A stretch of DNA of 64,000 bases, from contig NC_037683.1 of the NCBI RefSeq assembly GCF_003255815.1, forward strand, positions 82,591,758-82,655,757, read 5' to 3'. Source of the stretch: Theropithecus gelada. Taxonomy: Eukaryota > Chordata > Mammalia > Primates > Cercopithecidae. Below are positions 34,101 to 44,700 of this stretch, piece after piece. The notes under the pieces were generated by a model. The model saw nothing but the letters and a program-made list of their open reading frames with translations, did not search any database and was not told the DNA's origin. Every line of letters begins with the position of its first letter. The first letter of the stretch is position 1. A program made the translations under genes and the position numbers.

Positions 34101-34386
34101 AATTTTTTTTTTTTTTTTTTTTTTCCTGAGACGGAGTCTCGCTCTGCTCCGATCTCGGCTCACTGCAAGCTCCGCCTCCCGGGATTACGCCATTCTCCTG
34201 CCTCAGCCTCCGGAGTAGCTGGGACTACAGGCGCCCGCCACCGCGCCCGGCTAATTTTTTGTATTTTTAGTAGAGACGGGGTTTCACCGTGTTGACCAGG
34301 ATGGTCTCGATCTCCTGACCTCGTGATCCTCCCACCTCGGCCTCCCAAAGTGCTGGGATTACAGGCGTGTGCAACAGCGCCCGGCC
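34101..34386 (-). repeat. Alu (AluY-type), antisense, deleted
   Basis: Antisense Y-type Alu lacking about 25 bases ('gctctgctccgatctcggct': the 'cccaggctggagtgcagtgg' stretch is gone). Otherwise close to consensus. Confidence 0.92.
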
Positions 34387-34555
34387 GAGACATCATTTTT
34401 TGATGTCAATTCAAATTTGATACCACCAAGAAACTTTTATCTTTATCTTGTAACTGTGGTCCATAGAACCAATAGCAGAGGAAAGTGTTTTGCAATTTCA
34501 AATGTGTCTCGTGGCTGAACTGCTGACAAAAAAAATAGGTTTTTTTTAAGAATAA
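34387..34555. other. unique sequence
   Basis: Nothing recognised. Confidence 0.4.
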
Positions 34556-34690
34556 TGGGTGCAGTGACTCATATCTATAATCCCAGCACTTTGGGAGGCC
34601 AAAGCGGGAGGATCACTTGAGACCAGGAGTTTGAGACCAGTCTGGGTGACATCGTGAGACCTTATCTCTGCTGAAAAAAATAAATAATGA
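34556..34690 (+). repeat. Alu left monomer (FLAM-like)
   Basis: One arm with 'cagtctgggtgacatcgtga', then (AAAT) tail. Confidence 0.8.
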
Positions 34691-35524
34691 ACTGAGTCAT
34701 CGAGTTAAAATGTACAATTCATTTTAGTAGAGTGTATACTATGATGAGAATAACTTCAATGATGTGTAAAAGGTATTCTAAAATTTATAATACTAATCAA
34801 ATCATAATACAGTTTGAGAAAATGTAGAACCACTTATGTAAAAAAGTTTTTTTTAGCTAAAAATAAATGTAGATGATTTGGAAATATTTTATAGGAAAAT
34901 TTAGAACAAAATGTCTTAAAGACTTTGCAGTGTTTCTGGATCTTGACTACTAGCAAGCTCAGAAATGCAAGCTCATTGAATGCAGGAGGAAACTCACATC
35001 CATTTCCTGGATGGGGATGTCTGGGGAAGAACTCAGCCCATGAGGGAGAGGGAGAGGATGAGGAGGACAGTGACCCCTTGGTGAGAAGCCTGGTGATGGT
35101 GGTAGGGGGTGTTCACTCAGGCTTCCTGGAGAAGGAGAAGGAAGAGGATATCCTCTTGTCATGAACTCCACATTTGGATTCACTGGAAACAGATTTGGGA
35201 AAGAGCAGGAGGAGAGGGAAGAGGTTGGGACCCTCCTGTCTCTAAGGAAGCAACACCCACTGCTCAGAGCAATGCTCTGTGTGTGTCATCAGATGCTAGA
35301 GGATCCACTTCCAGAAGGCACTGAGCAGAGTGGAGAGAGTCAGCCCTGCCTCGTAGGAGCTGTGCGATCCAGGGCAGGTGCCTTAGCTCTGCCGGATTCC
35401 TGAATTATGTGGCTCGAGTTTCATTGTTCTTTTGGTTCTTCTCTGTCTCAGGTCTGCAGCCTCCCGTCATGAGCAGAGGTTTTGTCCAGCTGCCCACACT
35501 CTTCAACCGATGATCATGAGCTTC
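34691..35524. other. unique sequence
   Basis: About 830 bases, AT-rich first and then purine-rich (34,980-35,340). Two open frames of about 80 codons (34925, 35161 +) are Glu-rich because of the purine bias; no motif recognised. Confidence 0.5.
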
Positions 35525-35730
35525 TTTTTTTCCTTCCTTCCTTCCTTCCTTCCTTCCTTCCTTCCTTCCTTCCTTCCTTCCTTCCTTCCTTCCTTCCTTC
35601 CTCTTTCTTTTTCCTTCCTTCCTTCCTTCCTTTCTTTCTGTCTCTCTTTCTCTTTCTCTCTTTCTCTCTTTCTTTCTTTCTTTCTCTCTCTCTCTCTCCT
35701 TCCTTCCTTTCTTCCTTCCTTCCCTCCTTC

Positions 35731-35765
<35 letters not shown>

Positions 35766-35786
35766 TTCTTTCTTTCTTTCTTTCTT
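35525..35786. repeat. 262-base polypyrimidine tract (CTTC)n/(CTTT)n/(CT)n
   Basis: Almost pure C/T on the + strand with only two or three purines, in three phases: CTTC units, CTTT/CT units, and CT runs ending in CTTT. Continuous with the tail copy of the Alu that follows. Confidence 0.95.
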
Positions 35787-36068
35787 GACAGGGTTTCGCT
35801 CTGTTGCCCAGGCTAGATGGTCTGTGCAGTGGTGCGATCACAGTTCAGTGCAACGTCTGCCTCCCAGGCTCAAACGATCCTCTCATCTCAGCCTCCTGAG
35901 TAGCTGGAACCACAGATGTGCACCACCAGGCCCAGCTAATTTTTGTATTTTTTTGCTGAGATGGAGTTTTGTCATGTTGCCCAGGCTGGTCTTGAACTCC
36001 TGGGCTCAAGTGATCCGCTTCGGCCTCCCAAAGTGCTGGGAATACGAGCATGAGCCACGGTACTCAGC
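35787..36068 (-). repeat. Alu (AluJ-type), antisense
   Basis: Diverged antisense Alu; together with the pyrimidine tract it is bracketed by 'tgagctt' (35517 and 36069), so the tract arose from its tail. Confidence 0.9.
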
Positions 36069-36075
36069 TGAGCTT

Positions 36076-37190
36076 TTTTTTTCAAGGGACAGAATCTGGC
36101 CTTGAGAAGAAGAAAGAGACTTTCCAGCTTTCTTCAAGGTCTTTGAATCGCTTTCTGTAGGTCCCCAGATCTCCTGGTCACAGCTCATCTTGTCATTTGC
36201 CTCAGATCTTTCCTCCTCTTCCTCTACTTTTATGGGTAATATCCCAGCAGGCTCCATTTCTTTCTCATGACAGGGCGCAGTCATTTCATTTCCTCTCTCC
36301 GGAAGACTTTGGGCTGCTCAATCTGGACATCTTTAAGATGCCCCTTTGGGTCTGCTTTTCTGTTCTGTTCTTCCACAGGGTTAGTATAGAATTGATTTTT
36401 TCTGTCCCACGTGGTTGGTCAGAGGCATGCTTGACTTTGGAACATCAATCACTTTCCAGCCTCATCGTTCTTTTTTTTTTTTTTTTTTTTTTGAGATGGA
36501 GTCTTGCTCTGTCGCCCAAGCTGGAGTGCAGTGGCCGGATTTCGGCTCACTGCAAGCTTCGCCTCCTGGGTTTACGCCATTCTCCTGCTTCAGCCTCCCG
36601 AGTAGCTGGGACTACAGGCGCCTGCCACCTCGCCCGGCTAGTTTTTTGTATTTTTTAGTAGAGACGGGGTTTCACTGTGTTAGCCAGGATGGTCTTGATG
36701 TCCTGACCTCGTGATCCGCCCGTCTCGGCCTCCCAAAGTGCTGGGATTACAGGCTTGAGCCACCGCGCCCGGCCTACCAGCCTCATCGTTCTGCCTGTCA
36801 TCAGCAGGGTCTCCATCCCCTGATTCCAACTTATCAGCCCTGTTCTCTTCTCCAAGAGGAACTGCCAGTTCTCTCGTCTTGAACCAACATTCTGCCCGTT
36901 CCATACCAGACCCTCTGTACTGTCTGGAGGTCCCATGTCTTTCTTGTTTGCTCACAATAGTTGTAAGTGGATTTTAGCTTCTCCTCTTGAGTCTGGATGG
37001 ATTTGGCTTCTGCTGCCAGAGCCTAGATTGTTCTCATATATCAGACATTGGCTCATCTTGAGGGTGGAGGATTTTCTTTTCCCAGCTGGTTTGCTATAAA
37101 GTATATGATGGGCACAATCACAGAGCTGGACAGATCCAGGCCATCAGGAACTTCTGGGCTTTCACCTTTTTCCATCACAGGACAAAACTG
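36076..37190 (-). pseudogene. candidate decayed coding sequence (processed pseudogene?), unidentified
   Basis: Read on the minus strand with the later Alu (36472-36792 with duplication) removed, the block reads as lysine/glutamate/aspartate-rich protein text that continues through changes of frame. From the 5' side: a Met-containing frame near 37175 that stops at about 37053; an open stretch from about 36955 into the Alu site (residues such as AECWFKTRELAVPLGEEN); a short stretch beyond it; then frames with EQPKVFRREEMK and, from about 36284, MEPAGILPIKVEEEEERSEA. Stops and at least three frame changes separate them. It ends at an A8 run (T8 on the + strand, 36074-36081), which could be a short poly(A) tail. 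No introns are seen. I do not recognise the parent protein. Alternative: chance purine-rich unique DNA. Confidence 0.4.
36472..36776 (-). mobile_element. young AluYR-type Alu (Old World monkey lineage), antisense
   Basis: Full-length antisense Alu with 'cctgccacctcgcccggctag', 'tattttttagtagaga' and 'ggcttgagccaccgcgcccg'. Flanked by a perfect 16-base duplication 'ccagcctcatcgttct' (36456-36471 and 36777-36792). It interrupts the pseudogene-like block. Confidence 0.9.
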
Positions 37191-37247
37191 TGTGAGAACT
37201 TTACTAAAAAACAACAACAACAAAAACAAACAAACAAACAAACAAAA
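37191..37247. repeat. (CAA)n/(CAAA)n A-rich run
   Basis: CAA and CAAA units at 37209-37247 immediately before a sense Alu. Confidence 0.85.
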
Positions 37248-37391
37248 AGGCCAGGGACCATGGTTTATGCCTGTAATCCCAGAACTTTGGGAGGCTGAGG
37301 TGGCAGATCACTTAGGTCCGGAGTTTGAGACCAGCCTCACCAACACGGCAAACCCCCTTCTCTACTAAAAATACAAAAATTAGCCAGGCAG
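37248..37391 (+). repeat. Alu left-arm fragment
   Basis: Left arm and linker only; breaks at 'ttagccaggcagcccggc', where the next Alu starts. Confidence 0.87.
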
Positions 37392-37397
37392 CCCGGC

Positions 37398-37704
37398 GGC
37401 TGGGCGTGGTGGCTCATGCCTCTAGTCCCAGCACTTTGGGAGGCCGAGGTGGGAGGATCACCTGAGGTCGGGGTCGGGAGTTTGAGATCAGCCTGACCAA
37501 CATGGAGAAACCCCATCTCTACTCAAAATACAAAATTAGCTGGGCGTGGTGGCGCATGCCTGTAATCCCAGCTACCTGAGAGACTGAGGCAGGAGAATCA
37601 CTTGAACCTGGGAGGCGGAGGTTGTAGTGAGCCGAGATCACACCACTGCACTCCAACCTGGGTGACACAGCGAGACTCTATCTCAAAAAAAAAAAAAAAA
37701 AAAA
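37398..37704 (+). repeat. Alu (AluSp-type)
   Basis: Full-length sense Alu with a duplicated 'gtcgg' and a 20-A tail that abuts the next Alu. Confidence 0.94.
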
Positions 37705-38018
37705 GGGCTGGGTGCAGTGGCTCAGGCCTATAATCCCAGCATTTTGGGAGGCCAAGGTGGGCAGATCACCTGAGGTCAGGAGTTCGAGACCAGTCTGGCC
37801 AACATGGTAAAACTCTGCTTCTACTAAAAATATAAAAAAATTAGCTGAGCGTGGTGGCTAGCACCTGTAATCCCAGCTGCTGGGGAGGCTGAGGTGGGAG
37901 AATTGCTTGAACCCTGGAGGCGGAGGTTGCAGTGAGCTGAGATTGAGCCACTGCACTCCAGCCTGGGTGACAGAGTGAGACTTCATCTCAAAAAAACAAC
38001 CAAACAAATAAACAAAAT
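37705..38018 (+). repeat. Alu (AluS-type)
   Basis: Full-length sense Alu, third unit of a head-to-tail chain; (AAAC) tail. Confidence 0.94.
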
Positions 38019-38034
38019 CTTTTACTTTAGTCAG

Positions 38035-38440
38035 TGTTATGGGTTGAATTGTATTTCCCACCTCCAAAATTTATATGTTCAAGTCCTAACCCCCAGTTCC
38101 TCAGAATGTGCCTTTATTTGGAGATGCGGTGTTTATAGAGGTAATCACGCTAAAATGAGATCATTAAGGTGGGCCCTAATCCAATCTGTTCTTATAAGAG
38201 GAGGAAATTTGGACACAGACACATACAGAGGGAGGGTGATGTGGAGACATAGAGAAAAGATGGGCCTTCGCAAGCTAGAGAGAGTGACCTGGAGCAGCTC
38301 CTTCCCTCACAGACCTCGCAGGACCCACCCTCCCAGCACCTTGGTCTTAGATTTGCAAGCATGAGATAATGAATTTCTGTTGTTGAAGCCACCCAGTCTG
38401 TGGTATTTTGTTGTGGCAGCCCCAGGAAACTAATTCAAGC
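38035..38440 (+). mobile_element. MaLR LTR (MLT1 type)
   Basis: Starts 'tgttatgggttgaattgtat', continues 'gtcctaacccccagttcctc', 'ggacacagacacatacagag', 'cttccctcacagacctcgca', and ends 'gccacccagtctgtggtatt ttgttgtggcagcc'. Near complete, sense. Confidence 0.88.
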
Positions 38441-39074
38441 AGAATAAGAAATTCTACCTAAAATCAAGAGAGCTATTAATGCAGCAGCTCATGGCACAGC
38501 TACCATCTCCCATTGATGAGCAGCGAGAGCGAGACCAGGTCTCCCGTAGCCAGGTCCTTCTGTCTCGAACTCGGCAGTGTCTCCTGGGTTTACCAAGAGC
38601 AACAGCTCTGTAGCAGGACAAAGTTTCTCCACAGGGCCCTATACTGCCACAGAGTCCCCTGAGGCCTTTCTGGCCAGCTGGGGCACAACACTGTGGTCAC
38701 TGGGCAGGCTTCTGCCTGGAGTCAAACCTTTGTCTAGAGCAAGAAGGCGACCGCTGCCAAGAGCGTTGGGGGCAGGCTTAGATCAGTATGGAACTCAAAC
38801 ACCCTCAGAGCTGCCCCGGCCTCCTCCTTTCTTCTGCTTAATCTTCCATGGCCTCAGAGTGCCCACCCTTTCCTCCGCACGTGCTTAAACACATTTTAAG
38901 TCATTGTGGTTCCAGTTTTAATAGATGAAGCCCAAAGTACGTGAGAAGGCAGAATAGGAACAGCCAACCCAGTCTGGGGATTCAACCAAAGAAAGCTTTC
39001 TGGAAGAAATGAAGCCACAACTAGTCAGCAAGGAAATTAAAATACACTTACACGGTGTATATTATGTGCTGGAT
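38441..39074. other. unique sequence
   Basis: About 630 bases, GC-moderate; a 103-codon + frame (38577) has no recognised motif. May hide an old repeat I cannot place. Confidence 0.45.
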
Positions 39075-39245
39075 GTTACATGTGCTAAATGCTTTCCATG
39101 TAATAACTGGTGTAATTTTAAAAACAACTCTATGAGATAGGCATTGTTATTAGCCCCGCTTTACAGAAAACTGAGGCAGAGATATTGACTCTTCCAAAGT
39201 CACACAGCTAGTCAGTGATGGAGCTGGACTTCATTCCCAGGCAGT
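39075..39245 (-). repeat. MIR, antisense
   Basis: 'tagccccgctttacagaaaa ctgaggcag' ... 'gtcacacagctagtcagtga' ... 'aggcagtgtggtctcc' is the reverse MIR core. Confidence 0.85.
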
Positions 39246-39667
39246 GTGGTCTCCCAGTTCATGCTACAGAGTGGGAGGGGTGTGTCAGCAGGTGCAGCGT
39301 GGGATTACGTGAACTACTCTCTTCAGCTGCTGTCAGCCGACTGCTGTATCCCAACACATCTTACCCAGTGTAGTCACTACCAAGTTCCCAATTCTGATGT
39401 GAGGGGTGTTCCTTCCCTAAAATTCCAGAGCAGAGATGACTGATATTACCCTCACCCAATGAATGGTCAAGCCACACTTGTCTTAAACCAGCTCCTGCCA
39501 AGATTCTGAATTCTGTGCAACATCTCCTTGCTCATGTGTTCCCAGGCAAGGGAACTGCTAGAATCCTACAACTGTAGGCTCATAGCAGAAACAGCATAAG
39601 ATCAATTTCTACCAACAGTAATAGGGAGTGGTGTTCCCTCACATAAGGAGTTCAAAGTTTTTTTATT
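39246..39667. other. unique sequence
   Basis: Nothing recognised. Confidence 0.5.
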
Positions 39668-39974
39668 TCTTTTTGTTTTTTTGAGAGACAGAGTCTCGCT
39701 GTCGCCCAGGCTGGAATGCAGTGGTGCCATCTCGGCTCACTGCCACCTTCGCCTCCCAGGCTCAAGCGATTCTCCTGCCTTAGCTTCTCAAGTAGCTGGG
39801 ACTACAGGCGTGCACCACCACACCCAGCTAATTTTTGTATTTTTTTTTTTTAGTAGAGATGGGGTTTCACTGTGTGTTGGCCAGGCTAGTCTCGAACTCC
39901 TGACCTCAGGTGATCCGCCTGCCTCAGCCTCCCAAAGTGCTGGGATTACAGGTGTGAGCCACTGCACCCAGCCT
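39668..39974 (-). repeat. Alu (AluS-type), antisense
   Basis: Full-length antisense Alu; target duplication 'aaagtttttatttctt' (one indel). Confidence 0.94.
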
Positions 39975-40427
39975 TAAAGTTTTTATTTCTTAGGACTGAG
40001 AATACTCAAAGAATCCATGAATTGTTATATATATGCAAGTTGTTTGGGAAGGGCATTCGATTAAGTGATTTTAATTTTGGCTTTAACTATTCAGTAGCAG
40101 GGGTTAAAAATCTAGGACGAATCACAAGCACAAGGGAGGGCCTCCCCAGCTGGCCCACCAGAGCCAGCCCCCTTTCCTCTGCTTCCCACAGCAGGACTCA
40201 GGAGCCTGCTTTCCTTTCTTTGTGGTGTTTTCCACCGCTCACTCCAGCCCTGGGGTCCCTGTACCCTCCAGACAGCCTGTCTTTCAGTCTCACTGTTTTT
40301 CCCACAAGGATCACTCTTCTTGAAGAGGCATTAGGAATGGAAAAAGAAGGACAGATGGGAGAGAGGAAGGGAGGGAGGGATGATATCCACCGAATGTATA
40401 TACATTATGGCATTATTTATTCATTTA
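39975..40427. other. unique sequence
   Basis: Holds a 138-codon + frame (40022-40438) running into the next Alu; no domain, signal peptide or splice support, so not called a gene. Confidence 0.5.
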
Positions 40428-40713
40428 TTTTGAGATAGAGTCTCACTCTGTCACTCAGGCTGGAGTGCAGTGTCATGATCTTGGCTCACTGCAACCTCCA
40501 CCTCCTGGGGTCAAGCGATTCTTATGCCTCAGCCTCCCGAGTAGCTGGGATTACAGGTGCCCACCACCATGCCCGGCTAATTTTTGTGTTTTGAGTACAG
40601 ACAGCGTTCCACCATGTTGGCCAGGCAGGTCTTGAACTCCTGGCCTCATGTGATCCGCCCACCTCGGCCTGCCACAGTGCTGGGATTACAGGCGTGAGCC
40701 ACCGTGCCCGGTT
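40428..40713 (-). repeat. Alu (AluS-type), antisense
   Basis: Full-length antisense Alu with (TTTA)-like tail copy. Confidence 0.93.
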
Positions 40714-40734
40714 GCGTTTATTATTTAAAACAAG

Positions 40735-40850
40735 CCCTTGTGGTCTTAGTCTAGCTGTATGAATGATGGAACAGAGGTTCAGAAAGGTCAGTAACTTGTT
40801 CACAGTCACGACGTCTTAAACAGTAGAGGTGGGATTCAAACCAAGTCTTT
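40735..40850 (-). repeat. MIR fragment, antisense
   Basis: 'acagaggttcagaaaggtca gtaacttg' ... 'ggtgggattcaaaccaagtc' is the reverse MIR core. Confidence 0.7.
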
Positions 40851-42786
40851 CCCCTGTGTGATGGGGTTGGTATGACTGGGGACACACAGGAATGAGTGAG
40901 GGTGTCTTCGAGGTCTCATGCTGGGTGAAGCAGGAGGTGGATGCACAGAAGCAGGAAAAGGAGAGGGGTACTGCAGCTGGGGTTGGGCACATGGGTTATT
41001 TCCAATAGATACTGCGTTGTGCCAGAGGACAGGATTGGAGTGATAGATTTGATGACATCCAGTTGAAGGTAATAGTTTAAACCTAGTAGTGAATATGTTC
41101 TGAGGATGAATGACTCTGAGGAGAGATGGCTAGTTTGGGCTGAGCGGGGTAAGTCTAGAAGAGCCACACTAAGCTTTATTAACTCTTTGGTAATTATTTT
41201 ATATCATGTAATCTGCTCTTCTTACAGTGTATTGGTGGAGCATCTGAGTAGCAAATATGTAAAGATATTATTTACGAACATATTAAGGAGGAGAGAAATG
41301 AAATGCTTTTTTCAGTAGAGCTAAAAAAGCAAAAACAAAAAAATTGCTGTTTCCCTAACTCTTCTACTTTTAGTTAAAGCTCTTTCCAGCTCCTGAAAAG
41401 CAGACCACACCCTATAAAACAGACTGTACAGGGCATTAGTTCATTTCCATTTTTATACTTCCAAAGCACAGTAACTGTTAAAACACCCAGTGAAGAAGCA
41501 TGGCCACTGTCTTTCTCCAGAAGAAATAAAGTAGAAATATTCGTTCAAAGGAAATGTCAGTCTGATCTGTGAAGTTTTATATTCAATTTTAATCATTCAG
41601 AAAGAAAACCTGAGCATCCTGACTTAAAAGCTTTTTTTGGATCATGTGTATTTAAAAACATTTTTTAATAGATAAATGATTTTTAGTTAATAGTTGCAGT
41701 TATAAACAATTTCTAGAATGCTAAGGGAATTAACCCAATATATGCATATTTCTAAATAATTTCTAGAATTATAAAGAAAGTGTCATATCTGGAAGGGGCA
41801 TTTTGGTTAGATTTATTATTTCCTGTGTTATTAACCTTATGTACAATTATGAGAGATTCCACACAAAGATGACAATTTTTAAAAATGAATACATAAATTA
41901 GCAAGTTGAACAGTCTAATTTATGGAAGAAAATCAAATTCTAATATTTACTAAGGCAGAATTATTTTCCTGATGAAAGACACAATTTTAATTTTATATGA
42001 AATCATCATAGATAAGAATCACTGTAAGAGCTGCATGTTAAGCGCACCAAAAATTGCAATAAAATGAAACTTTATAACATCCCATTTGCAAAATATCATG
42101 TCACTTTTCACTGCAGGAGAACGGCTTCCAATGGGTAACAAGTTTAAGTTGATTTCTTCTTGTTGTTAGCTCAGGCTTTGTTTCTTATTTGAGAGTACTG
42201 TATAGTAATTTTTATCATGCGTCATCAGAAATACAATTTGTTAGAACAATGACTGTTGTGTGAGTGTAATTACATCTTCCTGTATGATTAAATGAGGGCT
42301 GTATGGGACCTTTACTCAGAGGTGGCAGCTGTAGCCAACCAAGTTCAGCCTATAAAGGAATTCCTGGGACTAACTGGTACTAATTGTTTGCAGAACCACC
42401 AGTGGGAGTAATATTCATGAATACTATGGAAATGAAATATTCCAAGACCAAATGGTTTAGCCCTTGTTTTTTTGTTTTATTGTGGTCAGATTATATTAAT
42501 TGCATAATCAGGCCAAGTGAAGTGGGAGCTCTTGGTCTTTTGTTGTTTTTGGAAGAAAACATAGCCTTCATCTCTTCAGTCCTCTCATAAACAGGGAAAT
42601 TGAGGCTTAGGGAGTAGTTGAAGGGTTATTTAAAGTCACCGAACTTTAATATACCCTGTCAGAGTTTTAAGTACACTCTACCATATACATGAATATATCA
42701 GTTTGTAAATAATGTACCTTATTACAATTTAAAATATATTAGTTCTCAAGGTAAATATTATGAATATTTAAAACACAAACATTCGA
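40851..42786. other. unique AT-rich sequence, 1.9 kb
   Basis: Longest stretch without a recognised repeat in the first 43 kb. Possible weak MIR scrap at 42590-42640 ('acagggaaattgaggcttag'). 42100-42300 holds SOX-type 'aacaatg' and AT-rich homeodomain-type words, so parts may be regulatory. No exon recognised. Confidence 0.5.
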
Positions 42787-42946
42787 TTTTTTTTTTTTTT
42801 GAGACAGATTCTCTCTCTGTCACCCAGGCTGGAATAAAATGACACGATTATAGCTTACTGCAACCTCGAACTCGTGGGCTCAAGTGATCCTCCTTCCTCA
42901 GTCTCCGAAAGTGCTAGGATTACAGATGTGAGCCACCATGCCCAGC
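42787..42946 (-). repeat. Alu monomer (FLAM-type), antisense
   Basis: T-run and a single diverged arm. Confidence 0.85.
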
Positions 42947-43349
42947 AACACTCAAATTTTTAAACCATGAGAGAAGAAAAGAGGAAATAGATGGCTTAAT
43001 ACTTTCTTCCCACATCCCAAAGATTGTTGGTACGTGCACCTCACTTTGGAGATTTAGGTCATTTAGATGAAAAGAAACTTGCTAATGAGGAAAGAGAACC
43101 TATAGAAGTAGGGTTTAAGATTTAGGGGGATGGGGAAGGGTTTGGAACACTCACTTTGGACATGTAGGTTAATCACAGTTAACATAACATAATGGCTCCC
43201 CTTCTATTTTGCTTCCCTTTATGTATGGGTTTGTTTAGACAAAGAGCAGCATGACTCTTGTATGTTACCAGAGCACATCAAATAGGAAAAAAAAAAAAAG
43301 CTTGAAGAAGTTGGTGAGGAAGGAGCTATGTAAGTCAGAACTCTCAGAG
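42947..43349. other. unique sequence
   Basis: 13-A run at 43287-43299; nothing else recognised. Confidence 0.5.
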
Positions 43350-43870
43350 TGACAGAAACTCAACTAAAATTAAATCTCACAAAAGTCAATTTATTAGCTT
43401 TCATAAAACGATAACTGGAATCTCCTAGGGTGACAGTGGCCTCCGGCATAGCTAGATCCAGAAGCTCGCGTGATGTCATGACGTTTCTCTTGGTATAATA
43501 TAATATAATATAATATAATATAATATAAAGAGCCCTCTCCATGTGGCGGGGCACATGACTACTATCAAGAGCTCCAACTTCCTATCAGCCTTGGTTAGCA
43601 AATCCAATGGAAACAGGACATTGCCCTCCTACAGTCATATGTTCATCCCAGGGAAGACTGGTTGACCCGGTATGTGGATCATGTGTACCATGGTCCATCG
43701 AGTGGGCCACCATGATGGGTGGTCCACCCTTACCCATGGACAAAGGGTAAGGAAGCTCTTCAAAACCAAGAGGAGACTTTAAAAAAATGGAGATGAAGTA
43801 GATTCTGAATCTCTCCAAACAATGTATTTTCATGCTGGCAGGGATTGCACATGTTGGGTTCTAGAGGTAT
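43350..43870 (-). mobile_element. possible old LTR element, antisense
   Basis: 'gtcaatttattagctttcat' (complement AATAAA), 'gcatagctagatccagaagc', 'ccctctccatgtggcgggg' resembles an old dispersed element I recall but cannot name. A (TATAA)n tract lies inside. Confidence 0.4.
43493..43528. repeat. (TATAA)7 pentanucleotide microsatellite
   Basis: Seven perfect TATAA units. Confidence 0.97.
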
Positions 43871-43913
43871 TTAAAAAGATGTTTTTAATAATAATTTTAA
43901 AAACCCACCAAAT

Positions 43914-44208
43914 TGCCGGGCGCGGTGGCTCACGCCTGTAATCCCAGCACTTTGGGAGGCCGAGGTGGGCGGATCACAAGGTCAGGAGATCGAGACCATC
44001 CTGGCGAACACGGTGAAACCCCGTTTCTACTAAAAATATAAAAAATTAGCCGGGCGTGGTGGCAGGCGCCTGTAGTCCCAGCTACTCGAGAGGCTGAGGC
44101 AGGAGAATGATGTGAACCCGGGAGGCGGAGGTTGCAGTGAGCCGAGATCGCGCCACAGAACTCCAGCCTGGGCGACAGAGCCAGACTTTGTCTCAAAAAA
44201 ACAAACAA
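43914..44208 (+). repeat. Alu (AluY-type)
   Basis: Full-length sense Alu, near consensus, (AAAC) tail; target duplication 'aacccaccaaattg' / 'accccaccaaattg'. Confidence 0.94.
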
Positions 44209-44219
44209 AAAACCCCACC

Positions 44220-44700
44220 AAATTGTTTCTTAATTAATCTTTGCTATTGACCCAAGCAAGGAGTTTATAGTATTTAGAAATGCATTGCTATAAAATGACA
44301 ACTGGAATTCCTCCCTCATTTGTCAAAGCACAGTCTTTTAGAGAGAGAGATATTTGTAGAAAGAGCAAATCTGCTTCTGATTTTAGTTCATCCAGCGGCA
44401 GGCAGGCTTTTTGGACCAATTATTACCAGACCTTGAGATAAATCACCTCATGAGCCATTAGTTCTTGAAGGATTAGCGGCCTCAAAGATTTATGTGCGGA
44501 TTAATTGGAGTGTACATTAGATCGCAGTGTTTAAAACCGCAGTCATTCCTGCAAATCATTTTCATTAGTGCTTTATTCAGAATTATGTAGCCTTGTATAA
44601 GGCTGCCATCGCAGGGAAATCTGAAAGACATTCTCTTTATTTGTGGTCTGCCCCCTATCACCACCGTTGTGTTTAATAGATCTAGCTAGGGCTACATAGA
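44220..44700. promoter_or_regulatory. candidate conserved non-coding element
   Basis: Repeat-free, balanced composition, rich in homeodomain-type words: 'accaattatta' (44415), 'ggattag' (44470), 'ggattaattgg' (44498), plus a RUNX-like 'aaccgca' (44536). The texture resembles developmental enhancers, but no conservation data were available. Confidence 0.35.

Noticed and set aside
34925..35403. Two Glu-rich frames of about 80 codons as a possible acidic protein
   Set aside because: Purine-rich strand bias explains them; no start context or continuity between them.
35432..36105. Long open frames rich in Ser/Phe/Leu/Pro (up to 207 codons)
   Set aside because: Products of the CTTC/CTTT repeat and the adjoining Alu; low-complexity artefacts.
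40022..40438. 138-codon open frame
   Set aside because: Runs into an Alu for its stop, has no recognisable domain, and lacks supporting splice sites.
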